Under the pieces are notes generated by a model. It did not search any database. It saw nothing but the letters and a program-made list of their open reading frames with translations, and was not told the origin of the DNA. From contig NZ_CABHOL010000037.1 in NCBI RefSeq assembly GCF_902168135.1, positions 1 through 53,699 of the forward strand: a stretch of DNA of 53,699 nt, given 5' to 3'. Positions within the stretch are counted from its first letter, which is position 1. Every line of letters begins with the position of its first letter. The stretch is from an uncultured Fluviicola sp. Its GTDB lineage: Bacteria; Bacteroidota; Bacteroidia; Flavobacteriales_D; Crocinitomicaceae. Shown here one piece after another: positions 16,658 through 24,417 of the stretch. The position numbers and the translations under genes were made by a program.

Positions 16658-17257
16658 ATGAACTTTATAACACTTGCAAACAGCAGATACACTACCAAAA
16701 AGTACGATCCGACACAAAAAGTTTCAGCAGAAAAAATAGAACAGTTAAAAGAAATCCTGCGACTGAGTCCTTCTTCTATCAATAGTCAGCCCTGGAAATT
16801 CACCATTATTTCCGACGAAGCATTAAAAGCCGAATTAGCTGCTGCATCTTATTTCAACGAGCAAAAGATCAAAGACGCCAGCCACCTGGTGGTTTTCAGT
16901 TCCATCGACGATATTTCACAATTCGAGAAGCAGATTAGTCAGCATTTACCCGAAGGATCGGTTACTTATTACACTACATTTTTAAAACCCTTGCCGGAAG
17001 CTGAAATAAAATCGTGGCTGCAGAGCCAGGTTTACCTTTCATTGGGATTTTTCCTGGGTGCCTGCGCTTCTATGGACATCGATTCTTCACCTATGGAAGG
17101 AATCCAGGCGGATAAATACGCAGAAATCCTGAAATTGAACGGATACAAACCGCTTTTTGCCGTGGCAATCGGCTACCGGAACCCGGAAGATGCAAACCAA
17201 CCTTCGGTAAAACCAAAATCACGGTTGGAAATGGATCTAATTATTGATGTCGTATAA
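16658..17257 (+). CDS. Nitroreductase-family FMN oxidoreductase (NfsB-like)
   Basis: 199 residues. NSRYTTKKYDPTQKVSAEK and LSPSSINSQPWKF are the FMN-binding signatures, and LGFFLGACASMDIDSSPMEG with AIGYRNPEDANQPSVKPKSR closes the domain. The family reduces nitro compounds, quinones and flavins with NAD(P)H in the cytoplasm. It is controlled by the divergent HxlR regulator through the operator at 16620-16638 (inference). A strong hairpin follows the stop at 17266-17305. Confidence 0.85.
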   Translation: MNFITLANSRYTTKKYDPTQKVSAEKIEQLKEILRLSPSSINSQPWKFTIISDEALKAELAAASYFNEQKIKDASHLVVFSSIDDISQFEKQISQHLPEGSVTYYTTFLKPLPEAEIKSWLQSQVYLSLGFFLGACASMDIDSSPMEGIQADKYAEILKLNGYKPLFAVAIGYRNPEDANQPSVKPKSRLEMDLIIDVV

Positions 17258-17265
17258 AAACAAGT

Positions 17266-17305
17266 AAACAGGTAGGGACGCCAAGTTTCGCGTCTCTACC
17301 TGTTT
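17266..17305. terminator. Bidirectional terminator; member of a GGGACGCGA hairpin family
   Basis: A 16-bp stem, AAACAGGTAGGGACGC at 17266-17281 and its complement at 17290-17305 with one G-T mismatch, lies between two convergent genes (nitroreductase and DUF1398), with A- and T-runs at the ends. The core GGGACGC..GCGTCYCT recurs at 19687-19710 and 22976-23003 in other intergenic sites, so it is both a terminator and a repeat element. Confidence 0.7.
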
Positions 17306-17306
17306 G

Positions 17307-17696
17307 TTATTGAGGTATCATTTCCATAAATATTTCATTCCCCGCTTTGTCGTAATAGGTACAGGTCATTTGGTTTATGGAAACAATCCATTTTTCAATT
17401 CCGGATTTTGCACAATCACTGCAAAAAGTCAGATAATCTGTTTTTCCCTGCTGATGGGCTTTTAAATCTGTTTTGAACTGTTCCTGATCCGGTTGGTCTG
17501 CAACAACTAACGCATCATATTTTGCCGGAACTTTGACGGTATGACCGTTTGCTCCGTGATAATCAATATGTCCGTCGGAAACATAACTTTCGTAATGAGT
17601 TACTCCCATTGCTTTGATCTCCCGGATATATGCAGGGAAATCTGCTCCCGATCTGACTTTACTGTGCGCTTCTTTGATTTGATCTGCTGTAAACAT
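17307..17696 (-). CDS. DUF1398 family protein
   Basis: 129 residues. KVRSGADFPAYIREIKAMGV, HYESYVSDGHIDYHGANGH and LTFCSDCAKSGIEKWIVSI match DUF1398, a small family named from E. coli YbcV that occurs in many bacteria and some phages. The fold is a compact alpha/beta domain; the cysteine pair CSDC is notable. The function is unknown. It is probably co-transcribed with the gene upstream (17703-18029, 6 bp apart). Confidence 0.75.
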   Translation of the reverse strand: MFTADQIKEAHSKVRSGADFPAYIREIKAMGVTHYESYVSDGHIDYHGANGHTVKVPAKYDALVVADQPDQEQFKTDLKAHQQGKTDYLTFCSDCAKSGIEKWIVSINQMTCTYYDKAGNEIFMEMIPQ

Positions 17697-17702
17697 GCTT
17701 TC

Positions 17703-18029
17703 TTAAATTGATTCTTTCTTATTCTGAGGGCTCCACATTTTCAGGAATTGAAATTTCTTCGGGTATTCTTCTCTCGGGCAGAAGGCCAGACAGACTTCCA
17801 GGTTATCGAGGGCCGATTCTGTCAATAAAACATAGTCTTGTTCTTCTTTGAACTTTTCAAAAGCAGGCTCATCAACTACACAAACTACTTTCCGGAAAAT
17901 GCCGTTGATCCATTGGATCATCTGTTCGTTGTTCTCAAATTTCTTATAACAAGCCAGAGAAGCATGCGCCGTAATTACGGGCACGAGTTTGTCCGGAACA
18001 GTATCTTTTACAAGAATGTACATTTTCAT
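17703..18029 (-). CDS. Peptidyl-tRNA-hydrolase-II-like small protein
   Basis: About 108 residues from ATG 18029 (MKMYILVKDTVPD); the frame opens further upstream with a GTG at 18089, but the leader there looks non-coding. The pattern KMYILVKDTVPDKLVPVITA, HASLACYKKFENNEQMIQW and VVCVVDEPAFEKFKEEQDYV resembles PTH2-like proteins: an N-terminal strand, a helix with HASL, and a central strand. The family releases peptidyl-tRNA or acts in unknown ways. This assignment is tentative. Confidence 0.4.
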   Translation of the reverse strand: MKMYILVKDTVPDKLVPVITAHASLACYKKFENNEQMIQWINGIFRKVVCVVDEPAFEKFKEEQDYVLLTESALDNLEVCLAFCPREEYPKKFQFLKMWSPQNKKESI

Positions 18030-18130
18030 AGAAGCTAAAATACGATATTGCCCGGAATTGTCGAACCACATCTCCTGGCATATAACCACAACTCATAAAT
18101 TCCAGGAACGATTGGTCGTTTTGCGCTTTT

Positions 18131-18643
18131 TTAAATACCTTTTTCATCCCAGGGATGTGCCGCCGCGTCATCTGCGTCTTTCCACCGCTCCAATACATAC
18201 TTTGCATTCGGTTCGGAAACCTGCACTGACGTTATCTTACGTTCCTCTGCATTTTTCTGTAGTTCTTCGAATATGAACGAGTCATCAAAACCATATTCCA
18301 CCACCTGCTGACTTGTATTGACATAGTATACAACATCGATCTTGGCCCAGTAAATGGCCGCCAAACACATCGGACAAGGTTCTACAGTGGTATACAATTC
18401 GCACCCTGATAATTGAACGCTTGCGGTTTTCTCACAAGCTCTCTCAATGGCAACCATTTCTGCATGAGCTGTCGGATTTAACCGCTTGAACACCTCGTTA
18501 TGCCCTTCACCGATTATCTCCCCATTCCTGGTAATCACACATCCGATCGGAAGTCCCTTGCCACTTTTATAAGCTTTTTCAGAAAGGGCAATTGCTCTGA
18601 GCATATAGCCGGAATTGTAATTTTGATTTGCTTCCTGATTCAT
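18131..18643 (-). CDS. guaD: Guanine deaminase (cytidine deaminase-like fold)
   Basis: 170 residues. Zinc site H60 and proton-shuttle E62 in TAHAEMVAI, C90 and C93 in EPCPMCLAAIYWA. The tail YGFDDSFIFEELQKNAEERK closely follows Bacillus GuaD, so the substrate is guanine (giving xanthine), rather than tRNA adenosine. It is a soluble cytosolic enzyme. It stands alone on the minus strand, about 100 bp from the gene at 17703. Confidence 0.75.
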   Translation of the reverse strand: MNQEANQNYNSGYMLRAIALSEKAYKSGKGLPIGCVITRNGEIIGEGHNEVFKRLNPTAHAEMVAIERACEKTASVQLSGCELYTTVEPCPMCLAAIYWAKIDVVYYVNTSQQVVEYGFDDSFIFEELQKNAEERKITSVQVSEPNAKYVLERWKDADDAAAHPWDEKGI

Positions 18644-18727
18644 TCCTTTTAAATTGTATCCTCTTTTAATTTACTGAAACAAATCCAATTCCAGGTATTT
18701 TGATTCGTATTTCCGAATTCGGAAATC

Positions 18728-19651
18728 TTAATTGAAAGCTCTTCTGAATTCCAGGGGTGATTGGTTCGTTTTTGCTTTGAACAATTTACTGAATGACTGC
18801 GGATATTCAAATCCCAATTCATAAGCAATTTCGGTTACGGACAAATTGGTAATCGATAACTTTTCTTTTGCCTTTTCGATGAGTTTATCGTGGATGTGCT
18901 GCTGGGCATTTTGTCCGGTCAGGGAACGCAGCATATCGCTCAGATAGCTTGCTGAAATGTTCAATTTATCCGAAAGGTAGTGAACGGTTGGCAATCCCTG
19001 TTTGACGGAAACTTCCCGGTCGAAATACTCATCCAGGATCTCATCCAGTTTTTGAAGCAGATCGGCGTTGACTGTTTTACGCGTTAGGAACTGGCGTTTG
19101 TAGAATCGATTTGCATAATTGAGCAGCAGTTCTATTTGAGAAATAATCACATCCTGACTGAAATCATCAATCCTGCTGTTCAACTCCTCTTCAATGATCT
19201 TAAAGATAGAAATGATCGTTTCTTTTTCTTTATCGGATAAATGCAGGGCTTCATTGATGGAATACGAGAAAAATCCGTATTGTTTGATCTTTTTCGCCAA
19301 AGGATAGTTCCACAAAAAGTCCGGATGGATCAATAAAGTATACTGTGAACATTCCCCCGGGTTTGTTCCCGATTGATTCCCGATAATCTGGTTTGGCGAC
19401 GCAAAAAGCAAACCGCCGCCGTCAAAATCGTAGTAAGTTTGTCCGTAACGGATTTTACCGCTCAATTGGCGTTTGAAGGATATTTTGTAAAAATTGAGTG
19501 CATGCGACTGAGGAAAATTGTCGCTTACTGTTTGAGTTGTTTCTGCATTGATGAACCCGATCAGCGGATGTTGCGGATCCGGTAATCCAAAATTGTGAAA
19601 TGCTTCTGACAGAGTGTTGAACCGATGATGTGTTACTTCTTCCTTTTTCAT
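18728..19651 (-). CDS. AraC-family regulator, paralogue of the one at 26192
   Basis: 307 residues from ATG 19651 (MKKEEVTHHRFNTLSEAFHN); an upstream in-frame ATG at 19738 would put a hairpin into the coding region and is unlikely. N-terminal sensor with the DFDGGGLLFASPNQI and HPDFLWNYPLAKKIKQYGFF motifs, C-terminal double HTH with SDKLNISASYLSDMLRSLTG and IAYELGFEYPQSFSKLFK. A close paralogue sits at 26192-27103 in the same setting behind an SDR gene. It is likely to bind the direct repeats upstream of the SDR start (20629-20657). Confidence 0.85.
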   Translation of the reverse strand: MKKEEVTHHRFNTLSEAFHNFGLPDPQHPLIGFINAETTQTVSDNFPQSHALNFYKISFKRQLSGKIRYGQTYYDFDGGGLLFASPNQIIGNQSGTNPGECSQYTLLIHPDFLWNYPLAKKIKQYGFFSYSINEALHLSDKEKETIISIFKIIEEELNSRIDDFSQDVIISQIELLLNYANRFYKRQFLTRKTVNADLLQKLDEILDEYFDREVSVKQGLPTVHYLSDKLNISASYLSDMLRSLTGQNAQQHIHDKLIEKAKEKLSITNLSVTEIAYELGFEYPQSFSKLFKAKTNQSPLEFRRAFN

Positions 19652-19686
19652 GATGACATTTAATTCGGAATACGATTTATTTTTTG

Positions 19687-19710
19687 AGGGACGCGAAGCA
19701 TCGCGTCCCC
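19687..19710. repeat. GGGACGCGA hairpin, second member
   Basis: AGGGACGCGA at 19687-19696 pairs with TCGCGTCCC at 19701-19709 around a short loop. It lies between the SDR stop (19719) and the AraC start, where it could weaken read-through into the regulator gene. The core is shared with 17266-17305 and 22976-23003. Confidence 0.55.
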
Positions 19711-19718
19711 TACCAAAA

Positions 19719-20576
19719 TTACAAATCTTGTGCAGCATTTGAAACAGTTTCCCATTTCTCCCACTCTTCCATTCGTTCTGCGTATGCTTTGCGCACCCAG
19801 GGCAGGTTTTGATTTCCCAGGAAGAATCTCAACGGTGGATTTTCTGCATCTGCAATTTGAAGGATTGCCTGCGGAGTTGCTTCAGGATTTCCTCTCTCCA
19901 TGGTTGTCAACTGACCGAAAAATGCTTCTTTATAGTCGGCATAAATATCCATTCCTGCTGAAAACTTCAGGGATTCCTGGCTTCCGAATTCAGTGGCATA
20001 AGCTCCCGGCTCAATAATCGTTACTTTTATCCCGAAGGCCTTCACTTCTTCAGCCAGACTTTCGTGTATCGCTTCAAAAGCCCATTTGGAAGAACAGTAA
20101 TAGCCGATCACCGGTAATGTCACGTGTCCCAGGTTGCTGGAAGTTCCCAAAATATGTCCCCCGCCTTGTTTGCGCAATAAAGGCAAAGCTGCCTGAATCA
20201 CTGCCAGCGGACCGTATACGTTTGTTTCGAACATGGCACGCACCTCATCTGCGGTTGCTTCTTCTATTGTTCCGACTAATGAGTAACCGGCATTATTGAA
20301 TACGATATCCAGTCTTCCGAAATGTGCATGTGCTTGTTCCACTGCTTTTTTCACCTGGTCATGATTGGTTACGTCGAGTTCCAATGTCAATACATTGTCT
20401 CCGTATTTCTCTTTGAAATCTGAAATACTTTCCAGGTTACGTGCTGTAGCTGCTACTTTATCACCGCGTTTCAGAATTGCTTCTGTCCATACGCGTCCAA
20501 AACCACGTGAAGTTCCCGTTATGAACCAAATCTTTGGAGTTGACGTGCTGTTTGTGTTGTCATTTTGATGTACCAT
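19719..20576 (-). CDS. SDR-family NAD(P)-dependent oxidoreductase
   Basis: 285 residues. Classical SDR: WFITGTSRGFGRVWTEAILK (Rossmann glycine motif TGTSRGFG), LDIVFNNAGYSLVGTIEEA, and the catalytic Y-x-x-x-K in VIGYYCSSKWAFEAIHESLA. The NNAG and PGAYATEF segments are standard. It may reduce small carbonyl compounds or aldehydes. The following AraC gene is on the same strand, so the pair is probably one operon with a hairpin between. It is paralogous to the pair at 26192-28002. Confidence 0.85.
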   Translation of the reverse strand: MVHQNDNTNSTSTPKIWFITGTSRGFGRVWTEAILKRGDKVAATARNLESISDFKEKYGDNVLTLELDVTNHDQVKKAVEQAHAHFGRLDIVFNNAGYSLVGTIEEATADEVRAMFETNVYGPLAVIQAALPLLRKQGGGHILGTSSNLGHVTLPVIGYYCSSKWAFEAIHESLAEEVKAFGIKVTIIEPGAYATEFGSQESLKFSAGMDIYADYKEAFFGQLTTMERGNPEATPQAILQIADAENPPLRFFLGNQNLPWVRKAYAERMEEWEKWETVSNAAQDL

Positions 20577-20628
20577 CTTACTGTTTGTTTAATTTGTACA
20601 GCAAAGGTCTTTAACAACTTTATGTTGA

Positions 20629-20657
20629 TTGTATCCGATTTGAGGATGTTTGTATCC
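20629..20657 (-). promoter_or_regulatory. AraC-type operator: direct repeats 21 bp apart
   Basis: TTGTATCC occurs at 20629-20636 and again at 20650-20657, exactly 21 bp apart, two helical turns, which is the usual geometry of AraC-family half-sites. They lie 53-81 bp upstream of the SDR start at 20576. The related pair of genes at 26192-28002 has TGTAAC direct repeats with the same 21-bp spacing and position. Confidence 0.6.
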
Positions 20658-20689
20658 AAAATGAGAAAAGGATCATTTATCCGGCAGAT

Positions 20690-21421
20690 TTACGGATGTG
20701 TTCTTAAGGAAGGATGAATTGTCTTAAACATCACATCCCACACGGAAGTATAAAATCCAAAGTTGCAATCCGGGTTTTGGTGATGCAAATAATGAAATTC
20801 CGAAGTACACAAGTATCCTTTTTGGGCAATTTTCAGCCAGGATTGCGGTAAAACGGAATGATTGAGATGTCCGACCGTTCCCCAAAGCGAATTGAGAACC
20901 AGGTACAGGGAAATCCCAACGGCAGAAAAAGGAAATAGCATGATCACTCCCAGCATCATCAATCCGAAACCGATCGATTCTATCGGATGAAGGACAAACA
21001 AGCTCAGCAGATTGGTAGATTCGTGCTCGTGGTGGCGTTCATGTACCTTCCTGAAATAACGCAGAAAATGAACACTTCGATGAAACACATACATCAGGAA
21101 ATCCATGATCAGGGTAAGCAGCAAAACTTCCAGTATTACCTGACCAAAACCGAAATCTTTATCCAGGCGGATAATCCCTGATTTCCATAGGTATACCCCA
21201 AAAACAAATACCACCGTATTACATAAAACTGTGATCAGACTCAGCAACACATCCTTCCGATTGACAGGTTGTTGCTCTCCAAGCTCCTGTTTCCAGGGAA
21301 AACGACTTAACAGGAAGTACAACCCCAGTGAAGCACCATAAATACCGAAGTTAATGATCAACCCGTAAACGGTGATCTCCATGAATCCTGCATGATGGAA
21401 TATTTCGAGAATTGGTTTCAT
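20690..21421 (-). CDS. Membrane fatty-acid hydroxylase / sterol-desaturase family protein
   Basis: 243 residues with about four membrane segments (for example ITVYGLIINFGIYGASLGLY and SLITVLCNTVVFVFGVYLW). Histidine clusters of the di-iron family are present: HRSVHFLRYFRKVHERHHEH, HLNHSVL and FHYLHHQNPDCNFG. The family hydroxylates or desaturates lipids, sterols or carotenoid-type substrates; the substrate here is unknown. It is alone, between the SDR start region and a DUF1801 gene. Confidence 0.8.
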   Translation of the reverse strand: MKPILEIFHHAGFMEITVYGLIINFGIYGASLGLYFLLSRFPWKQELGEQQPVNRKDVLLSLITVLCNTVVFVFGVYLWKSGIIRLDKDFGFGQVILEVLLLTLIMDFLMYVFHRSVHFLRYFRKVHERHHEHESTNLLSLFVLHPIESIGFGLMMLGVIMLFPFSAVGISLYLVLNSLWGTVGHLNHSVLPQSWLKIAQKGYLCTSEFHYLHHQNPDCNFGFYTSVWDVMFKTIHPSLRTHP

Positions 21422-21446
21422 TCGGGGTCAGTAACTACTATTTTCA

Positions 21447-21839
21447 CTATTTCAACCGCTCTAATTGTCCTTTTCGCTTCACCAGGTTTTTATAATCCCA
21501 CTGAATGTCGCGGCCTTTTTCCAGCCAACGTTGTAAATCCACAAGATTTACTTCAGAAAGTTTATTGTAAAATACCGATGCATCTTTGAACTTCTCTCCT
21601 TCGACGTTTAATCCGGGTTCCTCAAAATCTTTTCCGCTCCAAAACATCAAACGCACTCCGCGTTTTTGGATACTATATCCCACAATCGGGTTGCCATCCA
21701 GGAACCAAACCGGGTGTGCATGCCAAATCTTGTTCTCGGCTTCCGGAAGTCCCCTGCAGATTTCGTGTGCCAGCAGGTCACAAATGACCAAATGCTCAGG
21801 TTCCTGAGCGACATTGTAGGCCTGAATATCTTTGTTCAT
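21447..21839 (-). CDS. DUF1801 domain protein
   Basis: 130 residues from ATG 21839 (MNKDIQAYNVAQ); an in-frame GTG at 21911 would add 24 residues. The family core reads LPEAENKIWHAHPVWFLDGN, PIVGYSIQKRGVRLMFWSG and LQRWLEKGRDIQWDYKNLVK. It is a distant relative of the DUF1801 gene at 12287. It probably belongs to a co-directional run with the two genes upstream (21908 and 22450), although the gap of 68 bp leaves room for its own promoter. Confidence 0.7.
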   Translation of the reverse strand: MNKDIQAYNVAQEPEHLVICDLLAHEICRGLPEAENKIWHAHPVWFLDGNPIVGYSIQKRGVRLMFWSGKDFEEPGLNVEGEKFKDASVFYNKLSEVNLVDLQRWLEKGRDIQWDYKNLVKRKGQLERLK

Positions 21840-21907
21840 ATTATCAATCTTAGAGTCCCTGAAATTACAATCTTTTTTACTCAAATTAGCTTCGCTGACC
21901 TTAGGTT

Positions 21908-22450
21908 TCACGAAGTTCTTAATTCATTCAAAACTTTAAGTGCCCGTTTCCGAAAGTCTTTTGAGTGTTTATCCAGTTGATCTTCCAGGCAGAGGACCAG
22001 TTCATTTTTGAGTTCGGGATGTTTTTTCGTAAGCTTAAATAGTACAAAGAGCGCCCTGGATTTGATGGTTACTGTTATTCCGGGATTCATCAGCCATTGA
22101 AATGATAAATCAATTGCCTGAGCTTCATTTTCAGGAGGTACGCCCGCAATCAGCCAATAATTGGCAAATGCCGTTTGGTATGCCGGATCCAATTTTCCCG
22201 ATAACTCGAGCAAAAAAGGAAGTGCTTCGAAGAGTTTAGACTGGCTTTTCATCCCGATACCGCTGAGCATCCACAGGAAACGAGTTGCGGTTTTCTTCTC
22301 ACTAAATAATAAGCGTGAAAGGTCTTTGAGATCCAAATCCCGTTCAATAATCGTTGCAGCCCAGGTTTGCCGTTGTTCTTCGGTACTTTTGGGCAGGGAA
22401 AATTCCAGTTCGCCACAGAAATCATCGTATGAGAAAGCACTTTCCGGCAT
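21908..22450 (-). CDS. Helical HEAT-like repeat protein
   Basis: 180 residues, all helical by composition, no signal peptide: segments such as SFQWLMNPGITVTIKSRALF and VLFKLTKKHPELKNELVLCL look like HEAT/ARM-type pairs. No family is recognised. It starts within the stop of the gene at 22450-22887 (TGATG), so they form an operon. The acid/basic helix composition suggests a protein-protein interaction role. Confidence 0.6.
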   Translation of the reverse strand: MPESAFSYDDFCGELEFSLPKSTEEQRQTWAATIIERDLDLKDLSRLLFSEKKTATRFLWMLSGIGMKSQSKLFEALPFLLELSGKLDPAYQTAFANYWLIAGVPPENEAQAIDLSFQWLMNPGITVTIKSRALFVLFKLTKKHPELKNELVLCLEDQLDKHSKDFRKRALKVLNELRTS

Positions 22451-22887
22451 CAGATTTCGTTTGTCAGTCTTATTTTCCCCAACTTCTCACACAACTCGAT
22501 ATTCTTTTGAGTACCGCTGATTCGTTTTTCGTCCGAATTAAAATCAACGGCTATAAAATGGGTGCATTCATGGATCACTTCCATGTCTCGCTGTGAATCG
22601 TTCTCAAAACCACCTATTAGTTTCCAGCTTCCGACTTTTGTTTTGAATTTATCCGGCAGATAGCGCGGCCTTTCTCCGATGTGATAGACTGAAACATTGG
22701 TCGAAGCACATTTTAACAATTCCATAGCCAGCGTATCTGTGCCCCTGAAATCACAAAGTAAGAAAGTGGCACTTTCGTCATCCAGGTAGCGATTCATGAC
22801 TTTTTCATAGTGGAACTTAAAATCTTCGAAAGAGATGTTGCCGTTGCCGAAGATATAGATATTGATGATTTGTTCCGAATGGTTCAT
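22450..22887 (-). CDS. Rossmann-like protein, possibly SLOG-related
   Basis: 145 residues, ATG 22887. The start reads IINIYIFGNGNISFEDFKFH, followed by FLLCDFRGTDTLAMELLKCA, VSVYHIGERPRYLPDKFKTK and THFIAVDFNSDEKRISGTQK. This pattern of strand, DFRGTDT loop, HIGERPRY and GTQKN resembles the SLOG/TIR-like nucleotide-binding Rossmann folds found around stress and defence genes, but I cannot place it in a named family. It is co-transcribed with the HEAT-like gene. Confidence 0.45.
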   Translation of the reverse strand: MNHSEQIINIYIFGNGNISFEDFKFHYEKVMNRYLDDESATFLLCDFRGTDTLAMELLKCASTNVSVYHIGERPRYLPDKFKTKVGSWKLIGGFENDSQRDMEVIHECTHFIAVDFNSDEKRISGTQKNIELCEKLGKIRLTNEI

Positions 22888-22975
22888 TTAAATGGAATTA
22901 TTCTGGAAACCTAAATTACGATTTCTTCGATCGAAAAGTAATTCGTTTGATAAAATAACGTGTATTATAAAACAC

Positions 22976-23003
22976 GCAGGGACGCGATACGTCGCCTCCC
23001 TGC
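22976..23003. repeat. GGGACGCGA hairpin, third member
   Basis: GCAGGGACGCGA at 22976-22987 pairs with its complement at 22992-23003 with one mismatch. It lies in the gap between the gene at 22450-22887 and the DsbA-like gene (both minus strand) and can act as terminator of the latter. The core is shared with 17266-17305 and 19687-19710. Confidence 0.55.
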
Positions 23004-23024
23004 ATTTTTCCAATCAAGGTGTGG

Positions 23025-24020
23025 TTAATTTTTCTTTCTCCAGATCGACCCGTTTTTGGTGGTTGTTTTTTCCAACTCACCTTTTGCAGTCCGGTCATTC
23101 AATACTTTTTCAGCTTCGTTTCTGGGTGTCCCAGTTAATTCAGAGAACTCTTTTGCTGTTAAAGATGGATATTTTGCAAAGACAGCGGTGAGATCTTTCG
23201 GGTAACTTTGCTTTTCGGCATTGGGTTCCAGGCTCAAAACTGCCTGCTCGTAAGAAGCATATGGTTTTGAACCGTAAACTTTTTCAGTCTTCCCGGATTT
23301 ATCGGTAAAGAATAAGGTTGGAAATCCTCTTACTCCCAATTCTTTACCCAACTTCAAATCCTCGTTGAACAATTCTTTTGCTTTTCCTTCGTAATCGGTT
23401 TTAAATTGCCCGGCATTCAAGCCAGCTTTCTTGGCTGCTGCTTCCAAATATTCCCATTTGGTAATGTTTTTCTTCTGTAAAAAGACCATTTCACGAATTT
23501 CGCGCAGGAATACGATTGCTTTGTCTTTGTCCTGCATTTGTGCCGCTTTAAAAGCTATAGAAGGCGGGTAAGAAGACGAAAGCGGATCTTCCAGCCACAC
23601 GTCTCCGTCTATCGGCATGTCGTAATAAGCGCTTACTTCGTCCCAGTGGTGCGCCACGTCGGAAGGTTTGCTGATACCGCCGCTGTTATAGCTCCAATCC
23701 GGAAGCAGGCCGCCCATGCGGTATTCGATCTCAATACTGTTCCCGTATTCCAGTTTCAGTTTACGCAGCTGCGGCTCGATTCCCCAGCAGGAAGAACAGA
23801 TCGGATCCGTGTAATAAATAACCCTGATCGGTTTCTCAATCGATTTGAAGTTGTTAGATCCCAAAGAATCGTTTTCGTTCCCGGGCATCTCACACATCCC
23901 GCTTTCGATATCGCAAAGCAAAGGATTGGTTTCTTTCTGCATGTTCTTGTTGTTTTGTGAGTTACAATTGGCAGTACCAAAAAGAAGTACTGCGAGTAAA
24001 ATGTGATGCGTCAATTTCAT
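23025..24020 (-). CDS. Exported DsbA-family (FrnE-like) thioredoxin-fold lipoprotein
   Basis: 331 residues. Lipobox with C19 in GTANC, so it is membrane-anchored in the periplasm. The active-site motif is C75-S-S-C78 (DPICSSCWG), followed by a long helical insertion typical of DsbA and FrnE proteins and RGFPTLFFTDKSGK before the last strand. The C-terminal region adds about 60 residues that look like a small winged helix. It is divergent from an HxlR regulator of the type that senses thiol stress, suggesting a role in periplasmic thiol redox (inference). Confidence 0.8.
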   Translation of the reverse strand: MKLTHHILLAVLLFGTANCNSQNNKNMQKETNPLLCDIESGMCEMPGNENDSLGSNNFKSIEKPIRVIYYTDPICSSCWGIEPQLRKLKLEYGNSIEIEYRMGGLLPDWSYNSGGISKPSDVAHHWDEVSAYYDMPIDGDVWLEDPLSSSYPPSIAFKAAQMQDKDKAIVFLREIREMVFLQKKNITKWEYLEAAAKKAGLNAGQFKTDYEGKAKELFNEDLKLGKELGVRGFPTLFFTDKSGKTEKVYGSKPYASYEQAVLSLEPNAEKQSYPKDLTAVFAKYPSLTAKEFSELTGTPRNEAEKVLNDRTAKGELEKTTTKNGSIWRKKN

Positions 24021-24029
24021 GAATGTCTG

Positions 24030-24056
24030 TTGTTCGGTGCAATTATTTTACCTTTG
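24030..24056 (+). promoter_or_regulatory. Likely promoter of hxlR at 24104
   Basis: A TTG at about 24030-24032 and a -7 box TACCTTTG at 24049-24056 with about 17 bp between them fit the Bacteroidota consensus. The -7 box runs into the palindrome TTTGTACAAA (24053-24062), a plausible HxlR operator at the transcription start, which suggests autorepression. Confidence 0.55.
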
Positions 24057-24103
24057 TACAAAGTTCAGCATAATAAAATCTCCCCGCAATAAGTCAGTTT
24101 TTT

Positions 24104-24415
24104 ATGACTACCAAAAAAATGAGCGCAGAAAACGAAACATGTCCGGCACAAGCACTTTTAAAGATGCTTTCGGGAAAATGGAAACCGGAAATTTTTCGCC
24201 TGGCGACCAAGGGTCCTTTGCGTTTCAGCAGTTTGCTCCGGGAAATTGCGGGATCGAACAAACAATCGTTGTCCGTAGCTTTAAAAGAATTGGAAGAAGC
24301 CGGATTGCTTGAGAAAGTCATCATTCGGGAAAAACCTTTGCATATAGAATACAATCTCACCGAAAACGGGAAATCTTTAATCCCGATTTTTGAGCAGCTG
24401 GAGAGTTTGGGGTGA
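24104..24415 (+). CDS. HxlR-family winged-helix regulator
   Basis: 103 residues. ACETCPAQALLKMLSGKWKP-type start with a cysteine (C13) before the wHTH, then RFSSLLREIAGSNKQSLSVA and LEKVIIREKPLHIEYNLTEN. Regulators of this group sense electrophiles or redox state through the N-terminal cysteine. It is divergent from the DsbA-like lipoprotein gene, probably its main target. Its stop nearly touches the convergent DUF4157 gene (2 bp apart). Confidence 0.75.
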   Translation: MTTKKMSAENETCPAQALLKMLSGKWKPEIFRLATKGPLRFSSLLREIAGSNKQSLSVALKELEEAGLLEKVIIREKPLHIEYNLTENGKSLIPIFEQLESLG

Positions 24416-24417
24416 AG

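Noticed and set aside
18728-19738. An extended N-terminus for the AraC protein at 18728 starting at 19738.
   Set aside because: It would translate through the GGGACGCGA hairpin and overlap the SDR stop; the paralogue at 26192 begins with a matching MKK at the shorter position.
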